From NCBI RefSeq assembly GCF_000338875.1, contig NZ_AOMO01000014.1:1-57057 (forward strand): a DNA stretch of 57,057 bases, written 5' to 3'. The notes below the pieces were generated by a model. It worked only from the letters and a program-made list of their open reading frames with translations, ran no database searches and was not told the origin of the DNA. This document shows, piece by piece, positions 21,046 through 29,009 of the stretch; positions within the stretch are counted from its first letter, which is position 1; every line of letters starts with the position of its first letter. The position numbers were made by a program, and so were the translations under genes. Source of the stretch: Vibrio mimicus CAIM 602. Its GTDB lineage: Bacteria; Pseudomonadota; Gammaproteobacteria; Enterobacterales; Vibrionaceae.

Positions 21046-21567
21046 ATGCAAAATAAACACATTGCCATTGGCATTTTGCTGATTTCTCTGGTTTTCAGTG
21101 GCTGGTTGTATTGGGGAAGCGACCTAAAACTTGAGCAGGTTTTGACCTCTCGAGAGTGGCAATCGAAGATGGTTTCATTGATCAAAACCAAGAGTAACAG
21201 TCCAGCAATGGGTCCATTGAGCCGTGTTGATGTCAGCTCGAATGTGAAATATCTGCCAAACGGTACTTATTTACGTGTTTCTATCGTCAAACTTTATTCT
21301 GATGGAAACAGCGCTGAAAGCACGATCAATATCTCTGAATCAGGTGAATGGGATATCAGTGATAACTACCTGCTCGTCACTCCGATCCAGTTTAAAGATA
21401 TTTCATCCAATCAGAGCAAGGATTTCACCGATGAGCAGCTGCAACTTATTACGCAACTGTTCAAAATGGATGCTCAACAAAGCCGTCGCGTGGATATTGT
21501 TAACGAAAGAACGATTCTCTTCACCAGCTTAAATCACGGTTCAACGGTGTTATTCAGTAACTCCTAA
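21046..21567 (+). CDS. toxS: ToxS, periplasmic partner of ToxR
   Basis: Stabilises ToxR in the periplasm. One N-terminal membrane anchor (AIGILLISLVFSGWLYWG, about residues 6-23) precedes a periplasmic domain (residues 25-173) that has no cysteine. The length is the normal 173 residues. It is translationally close to toxR (9-base spacer) and ends before a hairpin at 21577. Confidence 0.96.
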   Translation: MQNKHIAIGILLISLVFSGWLYWGSDLKLEQVLTSREWQSKMVSLIKTKSNSPAMGPLSRVDVSSNVKYLPNGTYLRVSIVKLYSDGNSAESTINISESGEWDISDNYLLVTPIQFKDISSNQSKDFTDEQLQLITQLFKMDAQQSRRVDIVNERTILFTSLNHGSTVLFSNS

Positions 21568-21576
21568 CCTTCACCT

Positions 21577-21620
21577 TATCACTCATTTACCGACATCTTG
21601 TGTTTAGTGAATGAGTGATA
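21577..21620. repeat. Long inverted repeat after toxS
   Basis: Arms 21577-21590 and 21607-21620 match in 13 of 14 positions (TATCACTCATTTAC / GTGAATGAGTGATA) around a 16-base loop. There is no T-run on either side, so it is not a typical terminator. Confidence 0.7.
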
Positions 21621-21661
21621 GGAACATCTAGGCTTGGTGGTGATTACAAGGACAGATCAAC

Positions 21662-21955
21662 ATGGACAAAGCACAGATTGAGATTTATTACTGCCGCCAA
21701 TGTAATTGGATGCTACGCGCAGCTTGGCTGAGCCAAGAGTTATTACACACCTTTAGTGAAGAGATTGCCTATGTGGCACTTCATCCCGATACAGGTGGAC
21801 GCTTTGAGATCATTTGTAATGGTGTGCAAATTTGGGAACGCAAGAAAGAAGGTGGATTTCCAGAAGCTAAAGTACTTAAACAGCGAGTTCGCGATTTGAT
21901 TGATCCTGAACGAGATCTCGGCCACGTAGATCGTTCATCGTCAACAGAAAGTTAA
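21662..21955 (+). CDS. SelT/SelW/SelH-like (Rdx family) protein, cysteine form
   Basis: Small thioredoxin-fold protein of unknown role, probably redox-active. The hallmark N-terminal pair is CRQC at residues 11-14 (IYYCRQCNWMLRA), with cysteine where eukaryotic members carry selenocysteine. Next come the family's amphipathic helix (LSQELLHTF) and the strand/turn HPDTGGRFEI. The 97 residues fit the family. It sits between toxS and a convergent phosphoesterase gene, with a terminator 15 bases downstream. No partner is evident. Confidence 0.85.
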   Translation: MDKAQIEIYYCRQCNWMLRAAWLSQELLHTFSEEIAYVALHPDTGGRFEIICNGVQIWERKKEGGFPEAKVLKQRVRDLIDPERDLGHVDRSSSTES

Positions 21956-21971
21956 TCTAAACGCTAAATAA

Positions 21972-21998
21972 AAAGCAGCCTGTATTTATGGCTGCTTT
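21972..21998. terminator. Terminator between the SelW-like gene and yfcE
   Basis: Perfect 9-bp stem AAAGCAGCC / GGCTGCTTT. The minus-strand reading has TTTTTATTTAG after the stem, so it suits yfcE best; the plus-strand tail is weak. Confidence 0.75.
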
Positions 21999-22030
21999 CT
22001 ATGCCTTCCACTAAAGATTGGGTTTCTAAA

Positions 22031-22579
22031 CTACGCAATATTGCAGCAAGCAAGTATTTCGCCTTCAACCGAAATCACCTTCATTACCCCCTCTTCCAAC
22101 AGACCATAGCTCGGTTGGTAATTACCGCGGGGAAACGTCATCGACCCCGGATTCGCAATCCAAACAGCTCCTACCCGCTCCGCCACTGGAATATGGGTAT
22201 GACCATGTACTAAAACATCCCCCTCCCTGAGTGGAGGTAATTTATCCCTATGGTAAAGATGGCCGTGAGTTAAAAATAAACGCTGCCCTGAGCTTAATAA
22301 AACCCATGCGTAATCGCTCATCATTGGGAATTGCAACAACATCTGATCCACTTCGCTATCACAATTACCACGTACAGCGATGATTTGTTCAGCAAAGTGA
22401 TTTAATCGCTCCGCAACAGCGGGAGGATTATATCCTTCAGGAATCGGGTTTCGTGGACCATGGTTTAAGACATCACCTAGTAAAATCAGTGATTGCGCAC
22501 CAGAAGCTTGGAAAAGCGCGAGCGCCTGTTCGGTAGCTGGTAAAGAACCATGCAGATCGGAAACAAAAAAAAGTTTCAT
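22031..22579 (-). CDS. yfcE: YfcE-type metallophosphodiesterase
   Basis: Mn2+-dependent phosphodiesterase of the MJ0936/YfcE family. The metal ligands are in the ordered motifs SDLHG (6-10), GDVLNHGP, GNCDS and HGHTHIP. The 182-residue length matches E. coli YfcE (184). I start it at the ATG at 22579, preceded by GAGGT; the GTG four codons upstream falls inside that ribosome site. The natural substrate is not known for the family. It is convergent with the SelW-like gene. Confidence 0.92.
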   Translation of the reverse strand: MKLFFVSDLHGSLPATEQALALFQASGAQSLILLGDVLNHGPRNPIPEGYNPPAVAERLNHFAEQIIAVRGNCDSEVDQMLLQFPMMSDYAWVLLSSGQRLFLTHGHLYHRDKLPPLREGDVLVHGHTHIPVAERVGAVWIANPGSMTFPRGNYQPSYGLLEEGVMKVISVEGEILACCNIA

Positions 22580-22890
22580 GATTGACCTCACTTTAAAGAC
22601 TTGGTGATTGTAAGGTTTTCATCCTTGCTATGCACTTGCTGTTTCGCAATATAAGTTCGTTAATGTGCTAACAAAATCTTCTGCACATAATTTCCTCTGA
22701 AATCAGCATGTGCTGATTGGGGGCAAGATCGCACCAAAATCGGTAACAACTTCAAATCAGAAGTTGAGGCGCTTAATATGCAAACTCATGGATTGGTTAT
22801 GGGGAAAGTTTGACAAAGCGCGTTAAACTCTTCATTGTCCCAATCTCATATACAAGCGATGACCGAGTCAACTCGCCACAAGGAGTCACT
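22580..22890. promoter_or_regulatory. Divergent region yfcE / yfcH with two dyads
   Basis: A 311-base gap. It holds AATCAGCA-TG-TGCTGATT (22701-22718) and CAACTTC-6-GAAGTTG (22747-22766), both perfect in the arms, about 190 and 145 bases before the epimerase start. They look like operators for unknown regulators. No gene is supported. Confidence 0.45.
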
Positions 22891-23805
22891 ATGAGAATTT
22901 TGATCACCGGAGGAACCGGTTTTATCGGCTTTGAGCTGATAAAATTACTCAGTACCCATGAACTGGTTGTTCTCACTCGTAACATTCCCAAAGCCACTCA
23001 GCGATTCGCCCATATCCCCAGTCAGAATCTACAGTTTATTCATTCATTGGATGAGTTGTCTGATTTCAACCAAATTGATGCCATCATCAATCTCGCAGGA
23101 GAACCCATCGCGGATAAACGATGGAGCCCGGCACAGAAAAAACGCATTGCACACAGTCGATTAGCGATTACAGAGCAGTTAGTGGAAAAAATTCATGCGA
23201 GCGCCCATCCACCTGCCGTTTTTTTAAGTGGCTCCGCGGTCGGCTTTTATGGTGACCAACAAGCACATGCTTTTGACGAAAGCCTGCAAGTCAGAAGCGA
23301 ACATTTCTCTCACCAAGTTTGTCATGACTGGGAGCAATTGGCACTTAAAGCGCATTCAGATCAAACCAGAGTTTGTCTACTGCGAACGGGTATAGTATTA
23401 GCTCCAGAAGGTGGCGCACTCAAAAAAATGCTACCACCCTACCGTCTTGGCTTAGGAGGGCCGATTGGTGATGGTCAGCAGTACATGCCATGGATTCATA
23501 TGCTGGATATGGTTCGTGCGATTGTCTTTTTGCTGGAAACCGAGCATGCCCACGGTGCTTATAATCTCTGTGCACCTCACCCCGTTACTAATGCTGAATT
23601 TAGCCAGACATTAGCCAATGCGTTAAAACGTCCCCACATTTTAAAAACGCCACCGTGGCTCATTAAATTACTGTTGGGAGAAGCCTCCGAACTACTGCTC
23701 GATAGCATTCGAGCCAAGCCTAAAAAGCTGACTGATCTCGGGTTCCAATTTTATTATTCACGGATTGATCGCGCATTCAGCCAATTATTGAATCAAACAC
23801 AGTAA
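22891..23805 (+). CDS. YfcH-type NAD(P)-binding epimerase/reductase
   Basis: Atypical extended SDR of the TIGR01777/YfcH family, function unknown. The Rossmann motif is at the N-terminus (ILITGGTGFIGFEL), followed by INLAGEPI, SGSAVGFYGD with its Tyr, and the family's C-terminal DUF1731-like end (ANALKRPHILKTPPWLIKLLLGEASELLL). The ATG at 22891 is chosen because AAGGAG lies 6 bases before it and the Rossmann motif begins there; this gives 304 residues. The next gene starts 63 bases later and may be co-transcribed. Confidence 0.9.
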   Translation: MRILITGGTGFIGFELIKLLSTHELVVLTRNIPKATQRFAHIPSQNLQFIHSLDELSDFNQIDAIINLAGEPIADKRWSPAQKKRIAHSRLAITEQLVEKIHASAHPPAVFLSGSAVGFYGDQQAHAFDESLQVRSEHFSHQVCHDWEQLALKAHSDQTRVCLLRTGIVLAPEGGALKKMLPPYRLGLGGPIGDGQQYMPWIHMLDMVRAIVFLLETEHAHGAYNLCAPHPVTNAEFSQTLANALKRPHILKTPPWLIKLLLGEASELLLDSIRAKPKKLTDLGFQFYYSRIDRAFSQLLNQTQ

Positions 23806-23868
23806 GCAATCACTCCGGCTGCGCCATTGATCAAATAATGGCTCAGTGTACACAAACAAAGGATAGAC

Positions 23869-24696
23869 ATGACAAAATCGATTTTAATCACGGGCTGCTC
23901 AACAGGTATTGGCTACATGGCAGCCAAACAATTACAGTCGCTTGGCTATCAAGTGATTGCCTCTTGCCGTGATATGCAGGATGTCGAACGTCTGCGCCAA
24001 GAAGGATTAACTTGTATACAACTGGATCTGTCCGATGAAACAAGTATAGATAGAGCGGTTGAACAAGCTCTCGAACTTTCTCAACAACAGCTTTATGCCT
24101 TATTCAATAATGGAGCCTTTGGTCAAGCTGGAGCCTTAGAGGATTTACCTGTCAAAGCAATGCGAGAGCAATTTGAAACCAATTTTTTTGGTTGGCACCA
24201 CCTCACAACTCGTTTGCTCCCTCATTTCCGCCGCCAAGGTTACGGTCGTATCATCCAAAATAGTTCAGTCCTTGGTTTTGCTGCGATGAAATATCGTGGT
24301 GCTTACAATGCCTCAAAGTTTGCTTTAGAGGGATGGAGTGATACCTTACGGCTGGAATTACAAGACTCAAATATCCATATCAGTTTACTAGAACCAGGTC
24401 CTATTGAAACTCAATTTCGAGCAAATGCCTTACGTGCATTTCAACGCTGGATCTCAATAGAACGAAGTGTACATTGGCAAGCCTATGAGCAACAAATTGA
24501 ACGTTTGGCAAAAACTCACTCCAACAATCGTTTTGTTTTACCACCAGAGGCTTGCCTTGCACCACTTTGCCATGCTCTTGAATCAACTAAACCAAAGATC
24601 CGTTACCGAATTACTACGCCAACTAAGGTTTTTGCCGTGCTGAAGAGGTTATTACCAACTCGGTGGTTAGATAAACTTTTATTCAAAGCCGCATAA
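23869..24696 (+). CDS. Short-chain dehydrogenase/reductase
   Basis: Classical SDR oxidoreductase of unknown substrate. The cofactor motif TGCSTGIG is near residues 9-16. NNGAFGQAGA stands in the NNAG position, and the catalytic Ser and YxxxK are in QNSSVLGF and YNASK. The protein is 275 residues, with a longer C-terminal tail (LPTRWLDKLLFKAA) that may touch the membrane. AAAGGATAG precedes the ATG. It follows yfcH, separated by a spacer with a 6-bp inverted repeat (GCCATT / AATGGC, 23823-23842). Confidence 0.9.
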   Translation: MTKSILITGCSTGIGYMAAKQLQSLGYQVIASCRDMQDVERLRQEGLTCIQLDLSDETSIDRAVEQALELSQQQLYALFNNGAFGQAGALEDLPVKAMREQFETNFFGWHHLTTRLLPHFRRQGYGRIIQNSSVLGFAAMKYRGAYNASKFALEGWSDTLRLELQDSNIHISLLEPGPIETQFRANALRAFQRWISIERSVHWQAYEQQIERLAKTHSNNRFVLPPEACLAPLCHALESTKPKIRYRITTPTKVFAVLKRLLPTRWLDKLLFKAA

Positions 24697-24823
24697 TTTA
24701 GTTAATTGTCATTATTTGGTAACAATCGCATGGCAAACTTCATCATGCACTAGGGGTTTACCCCACAACAATTTGCAATAAAGCATCAAAATTATTCAAG
24801 CGTTGCATGTGGTACGACAAAAA

Positions 24824-24889
24824 ATGACATTAAACCAATGGAATTGGATCAGTGTCGGTGTTGCGCTGATCTTATTTATTCTACTTTAA
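24824..24889 (+). CDS. Possible 21-residue membrane peptide
   Basis: A short ORF in the 367-base gap between the SDR gene and ybbN. Residues 1-9 are MTLNQWNWI, and the rest is a hydrophobic segment (GVALILFILL at the end) able to span a membrane. There is no clear Shine-Dalgarno, which lowers confidence. In its favour, a very strong terminator begins 28 bases after the stop. An alternative in-frame GTG lies at 24809. I do not recognise the peptide; it could also be chance coding, with the terminator belonging to the SDR gene. Confidence 0.35.
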   Translation: MTLNQWNWISVGVALILFILL

Positions 24890-24917
24890 GCACCTTTGCT
24901 TGCTGGCTCGTAAGAGC

Positions 24918-24958
24918 AACAGAATCACCACCTTCGGGTGGTGATTCTGTTTGTATCG
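24918..24958 (+). terminator. Strong hairpin terminator with TTCG loop
   Basis: Perfect 15-bp stem with arms at 24918-24932 and 24937-24951 and a TTCG tetraloop, followed by TTGTATCG. It ends transcription after the SDR gene and/or the short ORF. The rest of the gap 24697-25063 shows only GGGG-TTTA-CCCC (24753-24764). Confidence 0.8.
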
Positions 24959-25063
24959 TCATTAATATCTGTGTAAGAGTTGAAATAGCGAAATACTTGA
25001 GTTTTTCATCCAACATCCCCATAGTTTACTCAAACGATATGCCAGACAAACCAAGGATTTGCC

Positions 25064-25917
25064 ATGCAAGCCTCGAACATTATTGATGTTTCTCAACACA
25101 ATTTTCATCAAGTCTTACAGCACTCGACTCTTTCACCTGTGCTTTTCTATTTTTGGGCTCCTGTCAGTCATGAAAGTGCTCAACTGCTGCCTTCACTTGA
25201 ACAACTCACAGAACGCTATCAAGGTGCTTTCGTACTTGCTCGTCTCAACTGCCAAGAAGAACAAGCGATTGCAGCGCAATTTGGTGTTCAAGCTATCCCA
25301 ACGGTTGCCCTGTTTATCCAAGGCCAACCGGTTGACGGCTTAGGTGGACCACAACCCATCGAAGCTATTGAGGAAATGCTGAAACGTCACTTACCAAGTG
25401 ATGAAGAACGTTTAATGCAGCAGGCGCTCGATTTAGTCACTCAAGCACAATTCAGCGAAGCATTACCTTTGCTCCTTTCTTTAAGTGATGAATGGCGAAA
25501 CAAAGGTGAGGTAAAACTGGCATTGGCTCGCTGCTATATTGAAACTGGAGCAATAGAATCTGCGCAAGCTGAACTTGCAGCTATACCGTTAGAATATCAG
25601 CAAGGTGATTACAAAAATTTACTCGCGAAACTTGAGTTACATCAGCAAGCCGCCAATAGCCCTGAAATTATGGCGCTTGAGCAGCAATGGCATGATGAAC
25701 CACAGAACCAAGTGTCGCAATGGAACTCTCTAGGCAATATCACCAAGTAAAAAGAGATGAAGAAGCACTCAGCTTACTTTGGTCTTGGTTGAGCAAAAAC
25801 CTCAATACCCTTGATGGTGAAATGAAGAAAACCTTTATGGATATCCTAACCGCATTAGGTCAAGGAAACCCACTAGCGAATCAGTACCGTAAGAAGCTTT
25901 ACTCACTTCTGTATTAG
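25064..25917 (+). pseudogene. ybbN: YbbN/CnoX thioredoxin-TPR holdase, frameshifted
   Basis: Chaperone-like protein of the CnoX family that protects unfolded proteins and works with GroEL. An N-terminal thioredoxin fold (about 1-110) has APVSHES where active thioredoxins have CGPC, as expected for redox-inactive members. TPR-like helices follow. The first frame runs from 25064 to 25750 and ends in family-unlike text (WNSLGNITK). The true continuation (VAMELSRQYHQVKRDEEAL to KLYSLLY) is in another frame from about 25713 to 25917. Restoring one base near 25710-25716 gives 284 residues, exactly the E. coli length. This is either a real lesion or a sequence error. AAGGAT precedes the ATG, and qmcA and nfeD follow as in enteric bacteria. 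Confidence 0.88.
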
Positions 25918-25947
25918 CACCTCACAGAGAGCCAATAGCTTAAACAA

Positions 25948-25978
25948 GAATGGCGTTCAACCGGAACGCCATTTCTAT
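25948..25978 (+). terminator. Hairpin after ybbN
   Basis: Perfect 9-bp stem AATGGCGTT / AACGCCATT with a 7-base loop, followed by only a short T-rich tail (TCTAT). It is a weak terminator candidate, 31 bases after the ybbN stop. The following 200 bases to qmcA show nothing else. Confidence 0.5.
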
Positions 25979-26182
25979 CAGAGAGAAATATAAGAAGAAA
26001 TATTGACCTTTTTTTAGAGCGAAGCTGTAATTTTTTAATCTTCATTTGGTGCTCAAGCATAGATTAAGAGAGAATTTTATTGCGTTGAAATATCAGCTTA
26101 GGTTGAACATTTGTCTCCCTCTTTCATTGGGACACAGCAAACCCATCAACGCTACCCCTCAAATAATAAACAAGGACACGTC

Positions 26183-27103
26183 ATGGCTATTGATTCACTG
26201 ATCACCATCGCAGTACTGGTATTGGCGGTGATAATTTTTATCTCTTCTGCGGTGAAAACCGTTCCCCAAGGCAATAACTGGACGGTGGAGCGCTTTGGTC
26301 GCTACACCTTAACTTTAAAGCCAGGTCTCAATATCATCATCCCTTTTATCGATAAAGTGGGACGTAAAATTAACATGATGGAGCGCGTACTTGATATCCC
26401 CGCGCAAGAGGTCATCAGTAAAGATAACGCCAACGTGGTGATTGATGCCGTCTGTTTCGTACAGGTGATTGATGCAGCTAAAGCCGCTTATGAAGTCAAT
26501 GATTTAGAAAACGCGATTCGTAATCTTACTCTAACGAACATGCGGACTGTTTTGGGTTCGATGGAGTTAGATGAGATGCTCAGCCAACGTGACATGATCA
26601 ACACTAAACTTCTCTCGATTGTTGACCATGCGACGAACCCTTGGGGTGTGAAAGTCACTCGTATCGAGATCAAAGACGTTCAACCACCTGCAGACTTGAC
26701 TGCAGCGATGAATGCTCAAATGAAAGCCGAGCGGGAAAAGCGCGCCGCAATTTTAGAAGCTGAAGGTGTTCGTCAAGCTCAGATTCTCAAAGCTGAAGGT
26801 CAAAAACAATCAGAGATCTTACGTGCTGAAGGTGAAAAACAAGCTGCTATTTTGCAAGCAGAGGCACGTGAGCGAGCGGCAGAAGCGGAAGCTAAGGCCA
26901 CTGAAATGGTATCGCAAGCAATTGCTCAAGGTGACATGCAAGCAGTCAATTACTTTATTGCTCAAGGCTATACCGACGCCCTAAAAGCCATTGGTCAAGC
27001 TGAGAATGGTAAAATCATCATGCTACCACTCGAAGCGACGGGCTTAATGGGCTCCGTGGCTGGTATCGCAGAAATGTTTAAACAGTCCTCACAAACCAAG
27101 TAG
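26183..27103 (+). CDS. qmcA: QmcA, SPFH/stomatin-like membrane protein
   Basis: Membrane-anchored scaffold of the SPFH family. It has an N-terminal anchor (about residues 4-24), a PHB domain ([17 protein letters not shown] to DVQPPADL, about 25-180) and a long Ala/Glu-rich coiled coil with repeated [22 protein letters not shown] units (180-245). The ATG at 26183 is chosen because CAAGGACACGTC precedes it and the anchor begins there; the longer upstream reading does not look like the family. It is followed 7 bases later by an nfeD-type gene, the common SPFH-NfeD pairing. Confidence 0.93.
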   Translation: MAIDSLITIAVLVLAVIIFISSAVKTVPQGNNWTVERFGRYTLTLKPGLNIIIPFIDKVGRKINMMERVLDIPAQEVISKDNANVVIDAVCFVQVIDAAKAAYEVNDLENAIRNLTLTNMRTVLGSMELDEMLSQRDMINTKLLSIVDHATNPWGVKVTRIEIKDVQPPADLTAAMNAQMKAEREKRAAILEAEGVRQAQILKAEGQKQSEILRAEGEKQAAILQAEARERAAEAEAKATEMVSQAIAQGDMQAVNYFIAQGYTDALKAIGQAENGKIIMLPLEATGLMGSVAGIAEMFKQSSQTK

Positions 27104-27110
27104 GTGACAA

Positions 27111-27560
27111 GTGATTGAACTGCTCTCGCAATTGAACTTCTGGCATTGGTTAGCCTTCGGTCTAATATTACTCGCCGCTGAGCTACTTGGTACTGCTGGT
27201 TACTTTCTGTGGCTAGGTCTATCAGCCTTACTGGTGGGCGTGCTACTCGCTGTCATGCCAATGGGCTGGCAGCTACAATGGTTGGCCTTCGCCAGTTTTT
27301 CACTGGTAACGACTTGGTTGTGGTGGCGACGCCAATTCAATCAAGATAAAAAGCAGGATGCCGAGCGCGACCTCAACCAGAAGGACAAACAGCTGCTCGG
27401 TCGTGTTATCCAAATAACGGAAGATACTCCAGCGGGAGAATTTCAAATCTCTCTTGGGGATACACGTTGGACAGCTCGTTGTGAGCAAGATCTAGAGCAA
27501 GGTAGCCGAGTGTCAGTTATCGCGATAGACGGAATAATCTTGATCGTACGCCCCATCTAG
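27111..27560 (+). CDS. NfeD-like membrane protein
   Basis: Partner of the SPFH protein encoded just upstream. Two or three membrane segments lie within residues 10-70 (HWLAFGLILLAAELLG, YFLWLGLSALLVGVLLAV), followed by a C-terminal OB-like beta-barrel (LLGRVIQITEDTPAG to IDGIILIVRPI). The start is GTG, 5 bases after AGGTGAC, which overlaps the end region of qmcA. The 149-residue length fits short NfeD (YbbK) proteins. A terminator follows. Confidence 0.9.
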   Translation: MIELLSQLNFWHWLAFGLILLAAELLGTAGYFLWLGLSALLVGVLLAVMPMGWQLQWLAFASFSLVTTWLWWRRQFNQDKKQDAERDLNQKDKQLLGRVIQITEDTPAGEFQISLGDTRWTARCEQDLEQGSRVSVIAIDGIILIVRPI

Positions 27561-27612
27561 GCTCTTCACGATTAACACCTCAACCACTCTATCGGCATAA
27601 ACAATTGCCATC

Positions 27613-27645
27613 AAAAAATAAGACCCCGTTGGGTCTTATTTTTTT
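27613..27645. terminator. Bidirectional terminator between nfeD and cueR
   Basis: Perfect 13-bp stem (27614-27626 and 27631-27643) with a CGTT loop and A/T runs at both outer ends. It serves both convergent genes; its right end overlaps the last codons of cueR. Confidence 0.92.
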
Positions 27646-28046
27646 CCCTCAGAACAGCAATGCCCTTTGAGCTGCTCAATGATCGGACAATCACTACCTT
27701 CGTCTCCGGGACAGCGAGAAATCCATTCTTCTAGCTGTTGCTGGATCATAGTAAGCTCGGCAAGCTTACTTGATACCTCTTGTAGCTTTTCTTGCGCACG
27801 AGCTCGTACCGCAGCACGAGTTCGGTGTGGATCATTCGCTAAGGTGAGCATTGCCTTGCACTCATCCAAGCTAAAACCCACCCTTCGGCAGCGAGCAATC
27901 AGCAGCAAATCATCCACATGCTGCTGAGTGTAAGTACGGTAACCACTTTCAGAGCGTAGTGGCGATGCAATCAAGCCCTTCTCTTCGTATAAACGAATTG
28001 ACTTGGCAGTAAGATCGGTAAGTTTGGCAACCTGACTAATGTTCAT
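27636..28046 (-). CDS. cueR: CueR, copper-responsive MerR-family regulator
   Basis: Activates copper-export genes when Cu+ binds. The MerR winged helix is at residues 1-70 (MNISQVAKLTDLTAKSIRLYEEKGL, quoted here only by its start MNISQVAKL). A dimerisation helix and the metal loop with Cys112 and Cys120 (RCPGDEGSDCPI) follow, as in E. coli CueR. The tail adds KGHCC. By ungapped alignment from memory, the residue at position 77 is Arg instead of the Ser found in E. coli CueR. The 136-residue length is typical. No copA or cueO is adjacent, so its targets lie elsewhere. Confidence 0.93.
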   Translation of the reverse strand: MNISQVAKLTDLTAKSIRLYEEKGLIASPLRSESGYRTYTQQHVDDLLLIARCRRVGFSLDECKAMLTLANDPHRTRAAVRARAQEKLQEVSSKLAELTMIQQQLEEWISRCPGDEGSDCPIIEQLKGHCCSEGKK

Positions 28047-28065
28047 AATAAGCTATTGCGATAAA

Positions 28066-28092
28066 TGAAAAAGGCATGGAATGACCATGCCT
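28066..28092 (-). terminator. Terminator of the lipoprotein gene
   Basis: Perfect 8-bp stem AGGCATGG / CCATGCCT with a 5-base loop, followed on the minus strand by TTTTTCATTT, 21 bases after the stop. Confidence 0.82.
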
Positions 28093-28112
28093 CTATAACA
28101 CTAAAAATGCAA

Positions 28113-28934
28113 TTATTCTTGGCTGATTAACCAAGATAAAATCGTCGACTTTTCGGTTTTATCTGCTTTTTCATACCAATAAGCCATCATTTCTACAGGC
28201 TTACTTTGTGTGGCCATCGCTTGGGTAACCTCTGAACGGTTAACAAAAGCCCAATTAGCAAATTCTTTTCGTTCAGTTGCATTCGCTTCACCGAACCAGT
28301 ATTGCACCATTTCGTAAGATTTAGAGGTGGACTGCATAGTGGGTTGGGTTGGAGCAACCACAACGGCTGCAGGTTGGGCTGTAGCCCCTTGCATAGCATA
28401 CTTTGCTTCATCAATAACGGCCAAAAAGTAAGCTTTAGGAACAGTAAACTCTACTTTGTTTTTATCCGTTGATGAGGTAAGCGTGAAAACAACCGAATCT
28501 GAATCCAATTGTTGAATATATTCTTGAGATAATGGGAACTTAAACCATTGTGTTGTCGTACAGTGTTCAGTACAAGTTTCAGCTAACGGACGGTAGGTAT
28601 CAACTTTAAATTGCTGCGTAGGATAAGTCACAGTCTCAAATTGATCGTAACTTTTAAAATAAGTGACGTTCATATTTACATATGAACTTTCAATGTTTGC
28701 ACCTTCAGCTTTGGGAAAGTTACCGACATAACTCAGCTCAGATTTTACAATATCAGGACCTAAGGTTGCTTTAGCTTCTGGTGTAATATCTTTTGCTACA
28801 ACTTGAACGTAGTTATGCCTTTCTTTGACATTTTTTGCCACATCATTGAACACACTAGAACTGTCTAAATTACTGCATCCAACGGCCATGGTAATGGTTG
28901 AAAATAATATGGTCGTTTTAAATAAATTCATCAT
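28113..28934 (-). CDS. Porin-linked lipoprotein with two DUF2057-like C-terminal motifs
   Basis: Predicted outer-membrane lipoprotein of unknown function. The signal peptide ends in a lipobox at MAVGC (Cys20), and Ser at the next position favours the outer membrane. The middle is a beta-rich domain with Cys121 and Cys125. The C-terminus holds two copies, 40 residues apart, of a YW-x5-A-x9-W pattern: EMVQYWFGEANATERKEF (208-225) and EMMAYWYEKADKTEKSTI (248-265). From memory, the C-terminus of E. coli YccT (DUF2057) has one such motif. It lies 75 bases after the porin gene on the same strand, past a hairpin, an arrangement like chiP-chiQ of E. coli. AAGGA lies 5 bases before the ATG. Confidence 0.8.
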   Translation of the reverse strand: MMNLFKTTILFSTITMAVGCSNLDSSSVFNDVAKNVKERHNYVQVVAKDITPEAKATLGPDIVKSELSYVGNFPKAEGANIESSYVNMNVTYFKSYDQFETVTYPTQQFKVDTYRPLAETCTEHCTTTQWFKFPLSQEYIQQLDSDSVVFTLTSSTDKNKVEFTVPKAYFLAVIDEAKYAMQGATAQPAAVVVAPTQPTMQSTSKSYEMVQYWFGEANATERKEFANWAFVNRSEVTQAMATQSKPVEMMAYWYEKADKTEKSTILSWLISQE

Positions 28935-28956
28935 TTATGTCCTTGTTTATGGAGTA

Positions 28957-28984
28957 AAAACACCGGCACAAGGCCGGCGTTTTC
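28957..28984 (-). terminator. Hairpin between porin and lipoprotein genes
   Basis: Stem arms 28961-28968 (ACACCGGC) and 28974-28981 (GCCGGCGT), G-U pairs included, followed on the minus strand by TTTTTAC. It probably ends most porin transcripts and allows partial read-through into the lipoprotein gene. Confidence 0.72.
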
Positions 28985-29009
28985 ATTAAAGAAAGGCGTG
29001 GTACGTAAA

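Noticed and set aside
25700..25760. Programmed frameshift in ybbN
   Set aside because: No slippery heptamer or homopolymer and no following pseudoknot; a plain indel explains it better.
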